DNA of 64,000 bases from NCBI RefSeq assembly GCF_026340305.1, contig NZ_JAPEPI010000002.1, positions 2,666,001 to 2,730,000 of the forward strand. The letters are read 5' to 3'. This stretch comes from Streptomyces sp. NBC_01381 (GTDB lineage Bacteria; Actinomycetota; Actinomycetes; Streptomycetales; Streptomycetaceae). A program made the position numbers and the translations under genes. Positions 16,658 to 25,586 of the stretch are shown one piece after another. Position 1 is the first letter of the stretch. The number at the start of each line of letters is the position of its first letter. A model generated the notes under the pieces. It was not told where the DNA came from, did no database searches, and saw only the letters and a program-made list of their open reading frames with translations.

Positions 16658-17314
16658 GTGAGAAGCGAGGGAAGAAGCACGGGTCGGGGCGAGGGGCCTT
16701 CGGGGCTGCGCGCGGAACGCAAGCGCGAGGCCATCGTCCGCGCCGCCCGCTCGCTGTTCCTCCGTGACGGGTTCGGCGTCGGCATGGACGCCATCGCCGC
16801 CGATGCGGGCGTGTCCAAGGTGACCGTCTACAACCACTTCGGCAACAAGGAAGCGCTGTTCACCGCGGTCATCGCGGGCGCGCTCGACGAACCCCTCGCC
16901 GCGTCCTCATCGGTGGCCGCCCTTGACGGCCTCACCGCGGCGGACGACCTGCGCGGGGCGTTCCTGAACGCCGCCCGGATCTGGGTCGACGCGGTCCGCG
17001 ACGACCAGGAGATGAAGGCGCTGCGCCAGCTGGTCGCCAGGGAGATCCACCGCTTCCCCTCACTGGGCACGGCATGGGAGCACCACGGCCCGGAGGGGCA
17101 TCACCCCGCGATCGCGGGCGCGTTGCGCGAACTGGCCGACCAGGGCCGCCTCGTCGTCCCGGACATGGAGGCCGCGGTCATCCAGCTGTACTCCCTGCTC
17201 GTCTTCCCGCACCTGGTCTTCGGCTCGTACGGCACCGACATCAGCGACGATCTGACGGAGCGCCTGATCGTCGCCGGCGTCGACATGTTCCTGGGGTGCT
17301 ACGGCGCCGATTAG
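16658..17314 (+). CDS. TetR-family repressor of the adjacent exporter
   Basis: A 218-residue protein from the GTG at 16658. The ATG at 16640 is out of frame and stops at once. The HTH spans about residues 30-70 (MDAIAADAGVSKVTVYNHFGNKEALF), with an AefR-like C-terminal domain. It is divergent from the DHA2 exporter gene and likely represses it and itself until a ligand binds. The ligand is unknown. Confidence 0.82.
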   Translation: MRSEGRSTGRGEGPSGLRAERKREAIVRAARSLFLRDGFGVGMDAIAADAGVSKVTVYNHFGNKEALFTAVIAGALDEPLAASSSVAALDGLTAADDLRGAFLNAARIWVDAVRDDQEMKALRQLVAREIHRFPSLGTAWEHHGPEGHHPAIAGALRELADQGRLVVPDMEAAVIQLYSLLVFPHLVFGSYGTDISDDLTERLIVAGVDMFLGCYGAD

Positions 17315-17383
17315 CGCCCGAGTTACGCCACCCGAAACCCATCCGAAACCACCCCAACGCCCCGCCTGTCTACACTCCGGCCC

Positions 17384-18400
17384 ATGGCGCGGATCCTGCC
17401 CTTCCAGTCCCTGCGGCTTCCCACCGACGACGAGGGCGGGGGCACGCTGCGGTTCCGTACGGTGCACGGCTACCGGCGCGCGTACCGCATCGCCGGTGAG
17501 GGGCCCGCGATCCTGCTGATCCACGGCATCGGCGCGTCGTCGGTGACCTGGGCGCCGCTGATCGCACCACTGGCCCGTACGCACACGGTCATCGCCCCGG
17601 ACCTGCTCGGTCACGGTGCGTCCGAGAAGCCGCGCGCCGACTACTCCGTGGCGGCGTACGCCAACGGGGTCCGTGATCTGCTCGGCGTACTCGGCATCGA
17701 GCGGGTCACGCTCGTCGGGCACTCGTTCGGCGGTGGCGTCGCGATGCAGTTCGCCTACCAGTTTCCCGAGCGGGTCGAGCGGCTCGTCCTGGTCAGTACG
17801 GGAGGCGTGGGGCCGCAGGTCAGCCCCGTGCTGCGGGGGGTCTCGCTGCCCGGCGCCGCGCTGCTCCTCTCCCTGCTCGAACTGCCCGGCGCCGATCTGC
17901 CGGTGCGGGCGGTCGTGGGGCTGCTCCGGCTCCTCGACACCGGGCTCGGGCAGGACGCGCCCGAACTGATGGGCCTGGTCGAGGCGTTGCCGGACGTCTG
18001 GGCGCGGACCGCGTTCATCCGCACGCTGCGGTCGGTCGTCGACTGGCGGGGGCAGGTGGTGACGATGCTGGATCGCTGCTACCTGGCCGAGGGGATGCCG
18101 ACGCTGCTCGTGTGGGGCGACCGGGACAGCGTGCTGCCGGTCGACCACGCGTTCACCGCGCATCAGGCGATGCCGGGGAGCCGCCTGGAGATCTTCGGCG
18201 GGGCCGGGCACTTTCCCTTTCACGCCGATCCGGCGCGGTTCGTGGGGCTTGTCGAGGAGTTCGTCCGGGGGACGGCGCCGGCGGACTGGAGCGCGGAGCG
18301 GTGGCGGCAGTTGCTGCGGGCGGGGCGGCCGGGGGAGGAGGCGTTTGTGGGGGCGCTGGAGCGGAGGTATCGCGAAGCGAGTGAGCGCAGCGCGACGTAG
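17384..18400 (+). CDS. Alpha/beta hydrolase
   Basis: A 338-residue alpha/beta-hydrolase fold protein. The oxyanion-hole segment is LLIHGIGASS, the nucleophile is Ser114 in VGHSFGGG, an Asp lies in LLVWGDRDSVLP, and a His lies in GGAGHFPFHADP. A cap region of about 70 residues follows strand 6. The ATG at 17384 is the first plausible start after the TetR stop. It could be an esterase, lipase or C-C hydrolase. Nothing nearby fixes the substrate, although similar proteins occur in lipid and steroid catabolism. Confidence 0.8.
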   Translation: MARILPFQSLRLPTDDEGGGTLRFRTVHGYRRAYRIAGEGPAILLIHGIGASSVTWAPLIAPLARTHTVIAPDLLGHGASEKPRADYSVAAYANGVRDLLGVLGIERVTLVGHSFGGGVAMQFAYQFPERVERLVLVSTGGVGPQVSPVLRGVSLPGAALLLSLLELPGADLPVRAVVGLLRLLDTGLGQDAPELMGLVEALPDVWARTAFIRTLRSVVDWRGQVVTMLDRCYLAEGMPTLLVWGDRDSVLPVDHAFTAHQAMPGSRLEIFGGAGHFPFHADPARFVGLVEEFVRGTAPADWSAERWRQLLRAGRPGEEAFVGALERRYREASERSAT

Positions 18401-18439
18401 GGGCGGGGCCCTTGGACCGCCACCGTGGCTCGGTCTCCT

Positions 18440-18484
18440 GGGGGCTCCGCCCTCAGACCCCCGCTCCTCAAACGCCGGAGGGGC
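18440..18484. repeat. Terminator-like Streptomyces intergenic repeat
   Basis: GGGGG (18440-18444) and CCCCC (18458-18462) can pair around a CTCCGCCCTCAGA loop. The following CTCAAACGCCGGAGGGGCT matches the arm of the terminator at 12807-12856. It lies between convergent genes (hydrolase ending 18400, pcaL ending 18484), so it is a likely bidirectional transcription end. Confidence 0.65.
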
Positions 18485-19605
18485 TATTCGTCGCCCTCCT
18501 CCGCCAGCACCCGCTGTGCCACCGCGAATGCGGAATTCGCCGCAGGGACCCCGCAGTAGACCGCCGTCTGCAGCAGCACCGCCCCGATCTCATCGGGCGT
18601 CAGGCCGTTGCGGCGTGCCGCTCGTACATGCATGGCCAGTTCCTCGTAGTGGCCGTGTGCGATCAGCGCCGTCAGTGTGATCATGCTGCGTTCGCGGCGG
18701 GCCAGCGTGGGATCGGTCCAGATCTCGCCCCACGCGTAGCGGGAGATGAAGTCCTGGAAGCGCGCCGTGAAGGGCGTGGTGTTCCCCTGCGCACGGTCCA
18801 CGTGCGCGTCCCCCAGGACCTCCCGGCGTACCGCCATCCCGCTCGCCGCCGCCCCGCCGAAGTACCCCCGCAGCGCGGCGACCACCGCGTCGGGGCGTTC
18901 CGCGGGGGCCAGATGTGAGGCCCCGGCCAGCTCGGTCAGGGACGCGCCCGGCACCGCGTCGGCGATCTCGCGCGCGTGGGCCGGCGGTGTCGCCGGATCC
19001 TCGCGCCCCGCGATGACCAGCGTGGGCGCGCCGACCTCCGCCAGCGCGCCCCTGAGGTCGTACGCCGCCAGCGCGTCGCAGCACGCGGCGTACGCGTCGG
19101 GGTCGGTGTTCCGGTGGTCGTCCACCAGGCCGGGCACCGTGAACCCGGGGGTGAACCAGCGCTGCGGTGCGGTCTCCGCGAGCGTGGCGAGGCCCTCGCG
19201 GCGTACGAGTTCCGCACGCTCCTCCCACGGCGCGGACCCGCCGAAGTGCGCCGACGAGCAGATCACGGCGAGGCTCTCGATCCGCTCCGGGTGGTGCACC
19301 GCGAGATGCAGACCGACGGCGCCGCCGAGCGAGACACCCGCGTACGAGAAACGGTCGATGCCGAGCGAATCGGCGAGCGCCAGGACGAGATCCGCCAGGT
19401 CGGCGACGGTGGCACCCGGGCCGATCAGGTGGGCGGGCGACTTGCCGTGGCCGGGGAGGTCCCAGCGTACGACCCGCTGAGCGGTGGAGAGTTCGGGCGC
19501 CACGGCGTCCCACAGGGCCGTGGATGTGCCCAGGGACGGGCCGAGGAGGAGAGCGGGCGCGGTCGGGGCGCCCTCGATGGTGTGATGCGGCAGCTTGGTG
19601 CTCAA
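18484..19605 (-). CDS. pcaL: PcaL: fused 3-oxoadipate enol-lactonase and 4-carboxymuconolactone decarboxylase
   Basis: A 373-residue fusion. Residues about 1-255 are an alpha/beta hydrolase (PcaD; nucleophile Ser in AGVSLGGAVG, late His in AGASHLAP). Residues about 260-373 are a carboxymuconolactone decarboxylase (PcaC; WGEIWTDPTLARRERSMITLTAL and RNGLTPDEIGAVLLQTAVY). It converts 4-carboxymuconolactone to the enol-lactone and then to 3-oxoadipate. The start TTG at 19605 overlaps the pcaB stop as TTGA. It is the last gene of pcaIJFHGBL; the same fusion and order are known in Streptomyces. Confidence 0.92.
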   Translation of the reverse strand: MSTKLPHHTIEGAPTAPALLLGPSLGTSTALWDAVAPELSTAQRVVRWDLPGHGKSPAHLIGPGATVADLADLVLALADSLGIDRFSYAGVSLGGAVGLHLAVHHPERIESLAVICSSAHFGGSAPWEERAELVRREGLATLAETAPQRWFTPGFTVPGLVDDHRNTDPDAYAACCDALAAYDLRGALAEVGAPTLVIAGREDPATPPAHAREIADAVPGASLTELAGASHLAPAERPDAVVAALRGYFGGAAASGMAVRREVLGDAHVDRAQGNTTPFTARFQDFISRYAWGEIWTDPTLARRERSMITLTALIAHGHYEELAMHVRAARRNGLTPDEIGAVLLQTAVYCGVPAANSAFAVAQRVLAEEGDE

Positions 19606-20942
19606 CGTCGCTCCAGGGCTCGGTCGGTGAGGGCGCCGGCGGAGCCGGTATACCGGGTCGGGTCGGTGAGTTCGGCGAGGTCGATGCCCGCGAGGCCGAC
19701 GCCCTTGAGCTCGGCTTCCTCGGCCAGCACGTCCGCGAGGGACCTGGCCTCGTCCCGGGTGCGGCGGGCCGCCGACGTGAGGAGTTCCTTCGCGCGCGCC
19801 CGGCCGACGAGCGGCGCAAGCTCGGCCGTCAGGCGCTCGGAGACGATCAACCCGTGGGTGAGGCCGAGGTGTTCGCGCATGGTGTCCGCGTGCACCCGGA
19901 GGTTCTCGGTGAGCTCCACCGCGTCCCGGCTCGCCCCGCCGACCGTGCGCAGGAGGTCGCGGAGGGCCTCCCACTCCGCGTGCCAGGCGCCTGCGGGGCG
20001 TTCGTCTTCGGCGGCCATGGAGGCGAGGAGCGTGGCCGCGAGGGCGGGCGCGCGGCGCGCCGCCGCGGCGATCAGCGTGGAACGTACCGGGTTCGCCTTG
20101 TGGGGCATGGCGGAGGAGCCGCCTCCGGCGCCTTCGGAGACCTCGGCGATCTCCGTACGGCCGAGCGTGAGGATGTCCACCGCGGCCTTCCCCAAGGCAC
20201 CCGCGGCGAAGGCGAGGGCCGATGCGAGGTCGGCGACGGGCGTGCGCAGGGTGTGCCAGGGCAGCCCGGGTTCGGCGAGCGACAACTGCCGGGCATAGGC
20301 CGAGACGAGCCCCGCGCTCCCGCCGTACGCCCCGAACGCCGCCAACGTCCCTGCCGCGCCGCCCAATTGCACCGGCAGCGAGGCACGCACCGCCGCCACC
20401 CTGTCCCGTGCGTCGAGGGTCAGCGAGCGCCAGCCCGCCGCCTTCAGGCCGAAGGTCGTCGGGACCGCGTGCTGGGTCAGCGTGCGGCCCGGCATCACCG
20501 TGTCCCGGTGTGCTGCGGCGAGGCGGGCCAGTGCCTGTTCCGCGCGGGCCAGGTCGGCGAGGATCAGGTCGAGGGTCCGGCCCGCGATCAGCATCATCGC
20601 CGTGTCCATGATGTCCTGGCTCGTCGCGCCCCGGTGCACGTACGGCGCCGCCGCTTCCGGCACCGCCGCCGTCAGGTCCGCCACCAGCGGGATCACCGGA
20701 TTGCCGCCGGCACGCGCGCGGAGCGCGATGTCGCGTACGTCGAAGCGGGCGGCGTCCGCCGCGGCGCCGACCGCGGATGCCGCGTCCGCAGGGGCGAGGC
20801 CCGCCTCCGCCTGGGCGCGGGTCAGCGCCGCCTCCGCGTCCAGCATCGCCTGCAGGAACGCCACATCCGACACCGCGGCCTCGGCGGGGGAGCCCGCCCG
20901 CCCCGGGGCGAGCAGGCCGTTGTCGTACTCCGCTGAACTCAC
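19602..20942 (-). CDS. pcaB: 3-carboxy-cis,cis-muconate cycloisomerase
   Basis: A 446-residue member of the fumarase/aspartase superfamily with the signature GGGSSAMPHKANPV, plus YVHRGATSQDIMDTA and the C-terminal region of PcaB. It cyclises 3-carboxymuconate to 4-carboxymuconolactone. The GTG start at 20942 overlaps the pcaG stop as GTGA, and its own stop overlaps pcaL, so the genes are tightly coupled. Confidence 0.92.
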   Translation of the reverse strand: MSSAEYDNGLLAPGRAGSPAEAAVSDVAFLQAMLDAEAALTRAQAEAGLAPADAASAVGAAADAARFDVRDIALRARAGGNPVIPLVADLTAAVPEAAAPYVHRGATSQDIMDTAMMLIAGRTLDLILADLARAEQALARLAAAHRDTVMPGRTLTQHAVPTTFGLKAAGWRSLTLDARDRVAAVRASLPVQLGGAAGTLAAFGAYGGSAGLVSAYARQLSLAEPGLPWHTLRTPVADLASALAFAAGALGKAAVDILTLGRTEIAEVSEGAGGGSSAMPHKANPVRSTLIAAAARRAPALAATLLASMAAEDERPAGAWHAEWEALRDLLRTVGGASRDAVELTENLRVHADTMREHLGLTHGLIVSERLTAELAPLVGRARAKELLTSAARRTRDEARSLADVLAEEAELKGVGLAGIDLAELTDPTRYTGSAGALTDRALERR

Positions 20943-21493
20943 TCGAACTCCAGGAACACCGTTTCGCCCTCGCCCTGAAGGCGGATGTCGAAACGGTACG
21001 TGCGGTGCGCCTCGGGGCGCGTGATCAGCGTCGCGCGCCGCCGCGCGTCGAGCGAGCCGAGGAGGGGGTCGCCCGGCTCGTCCGTCAAGTAGGCGCGTGT
21101 GTACAGGTGGTGGAGCAGGCCGCGCGCGAAGACCGCGACCGCGATGTACGAGACACCGCCGGGCGGGAGCGTACGGATCGCCCAGTGGCCGTCCGCGTCG
21201 GTCGGCACGCGGCCGAACCCGGTGAACGCGACGCCGTCGCGGCCGATCACCTCGCCCGTGACCGGGTCGTGCCGCAGCGATCCCGGCGCTCCCGTGCGGG
21301 AGCCGTCGGGCGCGGGCTGCCAGGTCTCGATCAGGGCGTCGGGCACGGGGTCTCCCGCGCCGTCGTACACATGCCCGTGCAGGGTGATCGTGTCCGGGTG
21401 GCCGGCCGGCGCGACCTCGCCGCCCCGCGGGAAGGGCAGCGCGTAGCCGTAGAACGGGCCGACCGTCTGGGAGGGCGTCGGAGCGTACGACAT
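20939..21493 (-). CDS. pcaG: Protocatechuate 3,4-dioxygenase alpha subunit
   Basis: A 184-residue intradiol dioxygenase alpha chain (TPSQTVGPFYGYALPF, DALIETWQPAPDG, TGFGRVPTDADGHWAIRTLPPG). It has no iron-binding Tyr/His set of its own, as usual, and pairs with PcaH. The ATG at 21491-21493 shares a base with the pcaH stop (TGATG). Upstream in-frame codons fall within pcaH and are not used. Confidence 0.92.
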   Translation of the reverse strand: MSYAPTPSQTVGPFYGYALPFPRGGEVAPAGHPDTITLHGHVYDGAGDPVPDALIETWQPAPDGSRTGAPGSLRHDPVTGEVIGRDGVAFTGFGRVPTDADGHWAIRTLPPGGVSYIAVAVFARGLLHHLYTRAYLTDEPGDPLLGSLDARRRATLITRPEAHRTYRFDIRLQGEGETVFLEFE

Positions 21494-22263
21494 CAGTGGT
21501 TGCCGCCTTCCTCGAAGAGCGTCGCGGAGGGGCCGTCGAGGACGATGTCCCAGCGGTAGCCGAGCGACCACTCGGGGGTGGAGAGATCGTGGTCGTACGT
21601 CGACACCAGGCGCTGCCGTGCCGCCTCGTCCGTCACCGACCGCAGCACCGGGTCGTAGGGGAACAGCGGATCGCCGGGGAAGTACATCTGCGTCACCAGA
21701 CGCTGGGTGAACGCCGAGCCGAAGAGCGAGAAGTGGATGTGGGCCGGGCGCCACGCGTTGACGTGGTTGCGCCACGGATACGCACCCGGCTTGACGGTCG
21801 TGAAGGAGTACGACCCGTCGTCATCCGTCAGACAGCGGCCGAAGCCCGTGAAGTTCGGGTCGAGCGGCGCCGGGTGCTGGTCGAGCTGATGGGCGTATCG
21901 CCCCGACGCGTTGGCCTGCCACAGCTCGACCAACTGGCCGCGCACCGGCCGCCCTTCGCGGTCCAGGACCCGGCCGGACACCGTGATCCGCTCGCCCAGC
22001 GGCTCACCCTGGTGCCGGCGGGTCAGATCGCGGTCGAGCGCGGTGATGTCGGTGACGCCGAACGCGGGCCCGCTCAGCTCCACCGCCTCCGGGTCGCGCA
22101 GCGGGATCAGCGGCTGCTTCGGGTGGCGCAAGTGGCTGCTGCGGTACGGGGGATAGTCGCGCGGCGGGTGGTCGGCGGGCACCGCCGAGGCCTGTGCCTT
22201 GGCGACCTCCGCGTCTATCTCCCGCTGGCTCAGCCCGTCGGGCAGGGGTTCGGTGAGGGTCAT
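21493..22263 (-). CDS. pcaH: Protocatechuate 3,4-dioxygenase beta subunit
   Basis: A 256-residue iron(III) intradiol dioxygenase catalytic chain. It has the beta-subunit signature GRVLDREGRPVRGQLVELWQANASGRY, and the iron-ligand residues are in NASGRYAHQ, PGAYPWRNHVNAWRPAHIHFS and neighbouring Tyr/His positions. It cleaves the ring of protocatechuate to 3-carboxy-cis,cis-muconate. It lies 48 bp downstream of pcaF and is coupled to pcaG. Confidence 0.93.
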   Translation of the reverse strand: MTLTEPLPDGLSQREIDAEVAKAQASAVPADHPPRDYPPYRSSHLRHPKQPLIPLRDPEAVELSGPAFGVTDITALDRDLTRRHQGEPLGERITVSGRVLDREGRPVRGQLVELWQANASGRYAHQLDQHPAPLDPNFTGFGRCLTDDDGSYSFTTVKPGAYPWRNHVNAWRPAHIHFSLFGSAFTQRLVTQMYFPGDPLFPYDPVLRSVTDEAARQRLVSTYDHDLSTPEWSLGYRWDIVLDGPSATLFEEGGNH

Positions 22264-22311
22264 GTCTCTCGGCTCCGTGAGTACGGGGTGGTGCTGGTGA
22301 GGGGCGGTGGG

Positions 22312-23520
22312 TCAGCGTTCGAGGACCAGCGCGAGGCCCTGGCCGACGCCGATGCAGAGGGTGGCGACGCCAACGCCTGTTCCCCTGCGGGCGAGTTGGT
22401 GAGCGACGGTGCCGGCGAGTCGTGCGCCGGACGCGCCGAGCGGATGCCCGAGCGCGATGGCGCCGCCCTGCGGGTTCAGGACGTCCGGGTCGAGGTCCGG
22501 CCACTCGGCCGCGCACCCCAACACCTGGGCCGCGAAAGCCTCGTTGAGCTCCAGCGTGCTCAGATCGCCGAAGGACCTGCCCGCCTTCGCGAGCGCCCGG
22601 TTGACGGCATCGACCGGCGCCAGACCGAAGTAGTGCGGCTCGATCGCGGAGACGCCGGACGCCGAGACGCGGGCCAGCGGCTCGCGGCCGGTCGCCTTCA
22701 GTCCCTCCTCGTCGACGAGGAGCAGCGCGGCGGCGCCGTCGTTGAGCGGCGACGCGTTGCCGGGCGTGACCGTGCCGTCCGGGGTGCGGAACGACGGCTT
22801 GAGCTTGGCCATCGCCTCCAGGGACGCATCGGGGCGCACGCACTCGTCGCGCTCGAAGAGGACGGGATCGCCCTTGCGCCGCGGGATGGCGACCGGCGCG
22901 ATCTCGGCGTCGAACAGGCCGTCCTTCTGCGCCTGTGCCGCCTTGTGGTGCGAGGCGAGGGCGTACGCGTCCTGCTGTTCGCGGGTGATCTGGTGCTTGT
23001 CCGCGATGAGTTCGGCGCTCTCGCCGAGCGGCACCGTCCACTGCGGCTCCATCTTCGGGTTGACCATGCGCCAGCCGAGCGTGGTGGAGTACAGCTCGGT
23101 GTGCCCGGCGGGGAAGGGCCGGTCGCTCTTGGGCAGTACGTAGGGTGCGCGGGTCATCGACTCGACGCCGCCCGCCACGGCGACGGAGGCGTCGCCGAGT
23201 GCGATGGCGCGGGCGGCCTGGATGACGGCTTCGAGGCCGGAGGCGCAGAGCGGGTTGACGGTGACGCCGGGGACGGTCACGGGCAGCCCCGCAAGAAGCG
23301 CGGCCATCCTGCCCACGTTCCGGTTCTCCTCGCCGGCGCCGTTGGCGTTGCCGAAATAGACATCGCCGATCAGCGACGGGTCCAAGTCGGGCGTGCGGGC
23401 GAGGAGTTCGCGGATCGCGTGCGCGCCCAGGTCGTCGGGGCGGATGCCCGCGAGCGCGCCGTTGTACTTGCCGACGGGGGTGCGTACGGCGTCGACGATG
23501 TAGACGTCACGCAGGCTCAT
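22312..23520 (-). CDS. pcaF: Beta-ketoadipyl-CoA thiolase
   Basis: A 402-residue thiolase with nucleophilic Cys92 in VNPLCASGLEA, NEAFAAQVLGC, GHPLGASGARL and the second Cys in TLCIGVGQG. It cleaves 3-oxoadipyl-CoA to acetyl-CoA and succinyl-CoA, the last step of the pathway. The ATG at 23518-23520 overlaps the pcaJ stop (ATGA). The longer in-frame extension runs through pcaJ and is rejected. Confidence 0.92.
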   Translation of the reverse strand: MSLRDVYIVDAVRTPVGKYNGALAGIRPDDLGAHAIRELLARTPDLDPSLIGDVYFGNANGAGEENRNVGRMAALLAGLPVTVPGVTVNPLCASGLEAVIQAARAIALGDASVAVAGGVESMTRAPYVLPKSDRPFPAGHTELYSTTLGWRMVNPKMEPQWTVPLGESAELIADKHQITREQQDAYALASHHKAAQAQKDGLFDAEIAPVAIPRRKGDPVLFERDECVRPDASLEAMAKLKPSFRTPDGTVTPGNASPLNDGAAALLLVDEEGLKATGREPLARVSASGVSAIEPHYFGLAPVDAVNRALAKAGRSFGDLSTLELNEAFAAQVLGCAAEWPDLDPDVLNPQGGAIALGHPLGASGARLAGTVAHQLARRGTGVGVATLCIGVGQGLALVLER

Positions 23521-24164
23521 GAGGAGATCCCTTCGGGGACGTGGACCTTGGCGGCGGTCTTGGCCGTGATCTCGTCCACGGTGACGCCGGGCGCCAACTC
23601 GGCCAGTTCCAGGCCGGTTTCGGTGACGTCCAGGACGCCGAGGTCGGTGATGATCCGGTTCACGCAGGCCTTGCCGGTCAGCGGCAGCGCGCACTCCTCA
23701 AGGATCTTGGGCGAGCCGTCCTTGGCGGTGTGGGTCATCGCCACGATCACCGTCCGCGCCCCGTGCACGAGGTCCATCGCCCCGCCGATCCCGGTGATCA
23801 TCTTCCCGGGGATGGCCCAGTTGGCCAGGTCCCCGCCCGCGGAGACCTGCATCGCGCCGAGCACCGCGACGTCGATGTGACCGCCGCGGATCATCCCGAA
23901 GGAGAGCGAGGAGTCGAAGTAGGAGGCGCCCGGCAGGACCGTCACGGTCTCCTTGCCCGCGTTGATCAGGTCGGGGTCGACCTGCTCCTCGGTGGGGTAG
24001 GGGCCGACGCCCAGGATGCCGTTCTCCGATTCAAGGACCACCTCCACTCCCGCGGGCAGATAGTTGGGGATCAGCGTGGGCAGGCCGATGCCCAGGTTCA
24101 CGTACTGCCCGTCGCGCAGCTCGCGCGCGGCCCGCGCGGCCATCTCTTCACGCGTCCAGGCCAT
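23517..24164 (-). CDS. pcaJ: 3-oxoadipate CoA-transferase beta subunit
   Basis: A 215-residue class I CoA-transferase beta chain. The catalytic Glu lies in the segment VVLESENGILGVGPYP, with NLGIGLPTLIPNYLP before it. It transfers CoA from succinyl-CoA to 3-oxoadipate together with PcaI. Its start shares a base with the pcaI stop, and its stop overlaps pcaF. Confidence 0.93.
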   Translation of the reverse strand: MAWTREEMAARAARELRDGQYVNLGIGLPTLIPNYLPAGVEVVLESENGILGVGPYPTEEQVDPDLINAGKETVTVLPGASYFDSSLSFGMIRGGHIDVAVLGAMQVSAGGDLANWAIPGKMITGIGGAMDLVHGARTVIVAMTHTAKDGSPKILEECALPLTGKACVNRIITDLGVLDVTETGLELAELAPGVTVDEITAKTAAKVHVPEGISS

Positions 24165-24946
24165 CAGCCGCTCACCGTCCCTCGTGCCGGCGGCGCGGAA
24201 ACCGTGCGCCGTTCGATGCTCTTGTCGGCGGCCTGCTCCGGGGTGAGCGCCACCACCCGCTGCACGAAGATCCCCGGCAGATGCACGGCGTCCGGGTCGA
24301 TCTCGCCCGGCTCCACCAGCTCCTCCACCTCGGCGATCGTGACCCGCCCGGCCATGGCCGCCAGTGGGTTGAAATTGCGGGTGGACCTGTTGAAGACCAG
24401 GTTCCCGTGCCGGTCGCCCTTCGCGGCCCGTACGAGGGCGAAGTCCGTGCGGATGCCGTGCTCCAGGACGTAGGAGACGCCGTCGAACTCCCGGACCTCC
24501 TTGGCGGGGGAGGCCACCGCAACCCCGCCCTGTCCGTCATAACGCCAGGGCAGTCCGCCGTCGGCGACCTGTGTGCCGACCCCGGCGGGCGTGTAGAACG
24601 CGGGGATGCCGGTGCCCCCGGCCCGCAGCCGCTCGGCGAGCGTGCCCTGCGGGATCATCTCCACCTCTAGCTCACCGCCCAGGTACTGGCGGGCGAACTC
24701 CTTGTTGGCGCCGATGTACGACCCGGTCACGCGGGCGATCCGGCCCGCCGAGAGCAGCACCGCGAGCCCGGTGTCCATGGCGCCGCAGTTGTTGGACACC
24801 ACGCTCAGGCCCGAGACGCCCCGCTCGTACAGCGCCCGGATCAGCTCGTTCGGCACTCCGCTGAGGCCGAACCCGCCCACGGCGAGCGACGCGCCGTCCC
24901 GTGCGTCGGCCACCGCATCGGCGGCCGAGGCCACCACCTTGTCCAT
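24164..24946 (-). CDS. pcaI: 3-oxoadipate CoA-transferase alpha subunit
   Basis: A 260-residue class I CoA-transferase alpha chain with the CoA-binding GGFGLSGVPNELI and the later GSYIGANKEFARQYL and RSTRNFNPLAAMAG. It is the first gene of the leftward pca operon. The start is the ATG at 24946 (MDKVVASAADAV); an in-frame extension to 25003 would enter the promoter. It is divergent from pcaV across about 170 bp. Confidence 0.92.
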   Translation of the reverse strand: MDKVVASAADAVADARDGASLAVGGFGLSGVPNELIRALYERGVSGLSVVSNNCGAMDTGLAVLLSAGRIARVTGSYIGANKEFARQYLGGELEVEMIPQGTLAERLRAGGTGIPAFYTPAGVGTQVADGGLPWRYDGQGGVAVASPAKEVREFDGVSYVLEHGIRTDFALVRAAKGDRHGNLVFNRSTRNFNPLAAMAGRVTIAEVEELVEPGEIDPDAVHLPGIFVQRVVALTPEQAADKSIERRTVSAPPARGTVSG

Positions 24947-25010
24947 CCGTCGAGCCCCATCTCTTCCAGGCCTGCGCTCTTTCCCAGGCCTTCGATGCCC
25001 CATCCATTAA

Positions 25011-25022
25011 TCAGGGCACTGA
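25011..25022. promoter_or_regulatory. Candidate PcaV operator
   Basis: TCAGGGCACTGA is an inverted repeat (TCAG-N4-CTGA) inside a longer imperfect palindrome, TTAATCAG-N4-CTGACTAT. It lies between pcaI and pcaV in an AT-rich stretch unlike the coding DNA. MarR proteins such as PcaV bind sites of this shape, and in S. coelicolor PcaV represses pcaIJFHGBL until protocatechuate binds. Assignment by position and symmetry only. Confidence 0.6.
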
Positions 25023-25116
25023 CTATTTTTACGAGGTTCGACTTACGCTGCCACTCGTTCCCTAAGCCGTCAAGGGCGAGTATTGTTCAGTGCACCCACG
25101 GAAAACGGAGGCACTC

Positions 25117-25584
25117 ATGGCCGCGGTGGACCTGACCACCCACCCCGGGCACCTGGCCCGGCGTCTGCAGCAGGCGCACTACCTGCTGTGGAACACGATG
25201 GTCTCCGAGGAGATCACCTCTCCGCAGTTCGCCGTCCTGAACGCGCTGGTCGCGGAGCCCGGCCTCGACCAGCGCACCGTCGGCGAGCGGGTCGGCCTCG
25301 ACCGCTCCACCATCGCGGAGGTCATCAGCCGGCTCATCCGCCGCGAGCTGCTCGACAAGGTGCGCGATCCGCAGGACGGCCGCCGCTATCTGCTGCACCT
25401 CACCGACGAGGGCAAGCGCACACACCGCAAGCTGACCGTGCGGACGGCCCGGATGAACCAGGTCTTCCTCGGCCCGCTCTCCGCCGACGAACAGACGGTG
25501 TTCTTCGATCTGATCCAGCGGGTGTCGGACGCGGCGGAGGGCCTCCGCCATCCCGCGGAGCCCCTCGCCGCCGGCAAGGCCTGA
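25117..25584 (+). CDS. pcaV: PcaV-like MarR-family repressor of the pca operon
   Basis: A 155-residue MarR protein starting at the ATG 25117 (MAAVDLTTHPG), with ACGGAGG just upstream; a GTG at 25090 is less likely. The winged HTH covers LDQRTVGERVGLDRSTIAEVI and the wing DPQDGRRYLLHLT. The N-terminal helices (HLARRLQQAHYLLWNTM) resemble S. coelicolor PcaV, where Arg and His residues contact protocatechuate. It is divergent from pcaI. Confidence 0.9.
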   Translation: MAAVDLTTHPGHLARRLQQAHYLLWNTMVSEEITSPQFAVLNALVAEPGLDQRTVGERVGLDRSTIAEVISRLIRRELLDKVRDPQDGRRYLLHLTDEGKRTHRKLTVRTARMNQVFLGPLSADEQTVFFDLIQRVSDAAEGLRHPAEPLAAGKA

Positions 25585-25586
25585 CG

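Noticed and set aside
23517..24946. pcaIJ as a second ipdAB-like pair
   Set aside because: PcaJ keeps the CoA-transferase catalytic Glu motif (ESENGILG) and the genes sit in a canonical pca order, so they are true CoA-transferase subunits.
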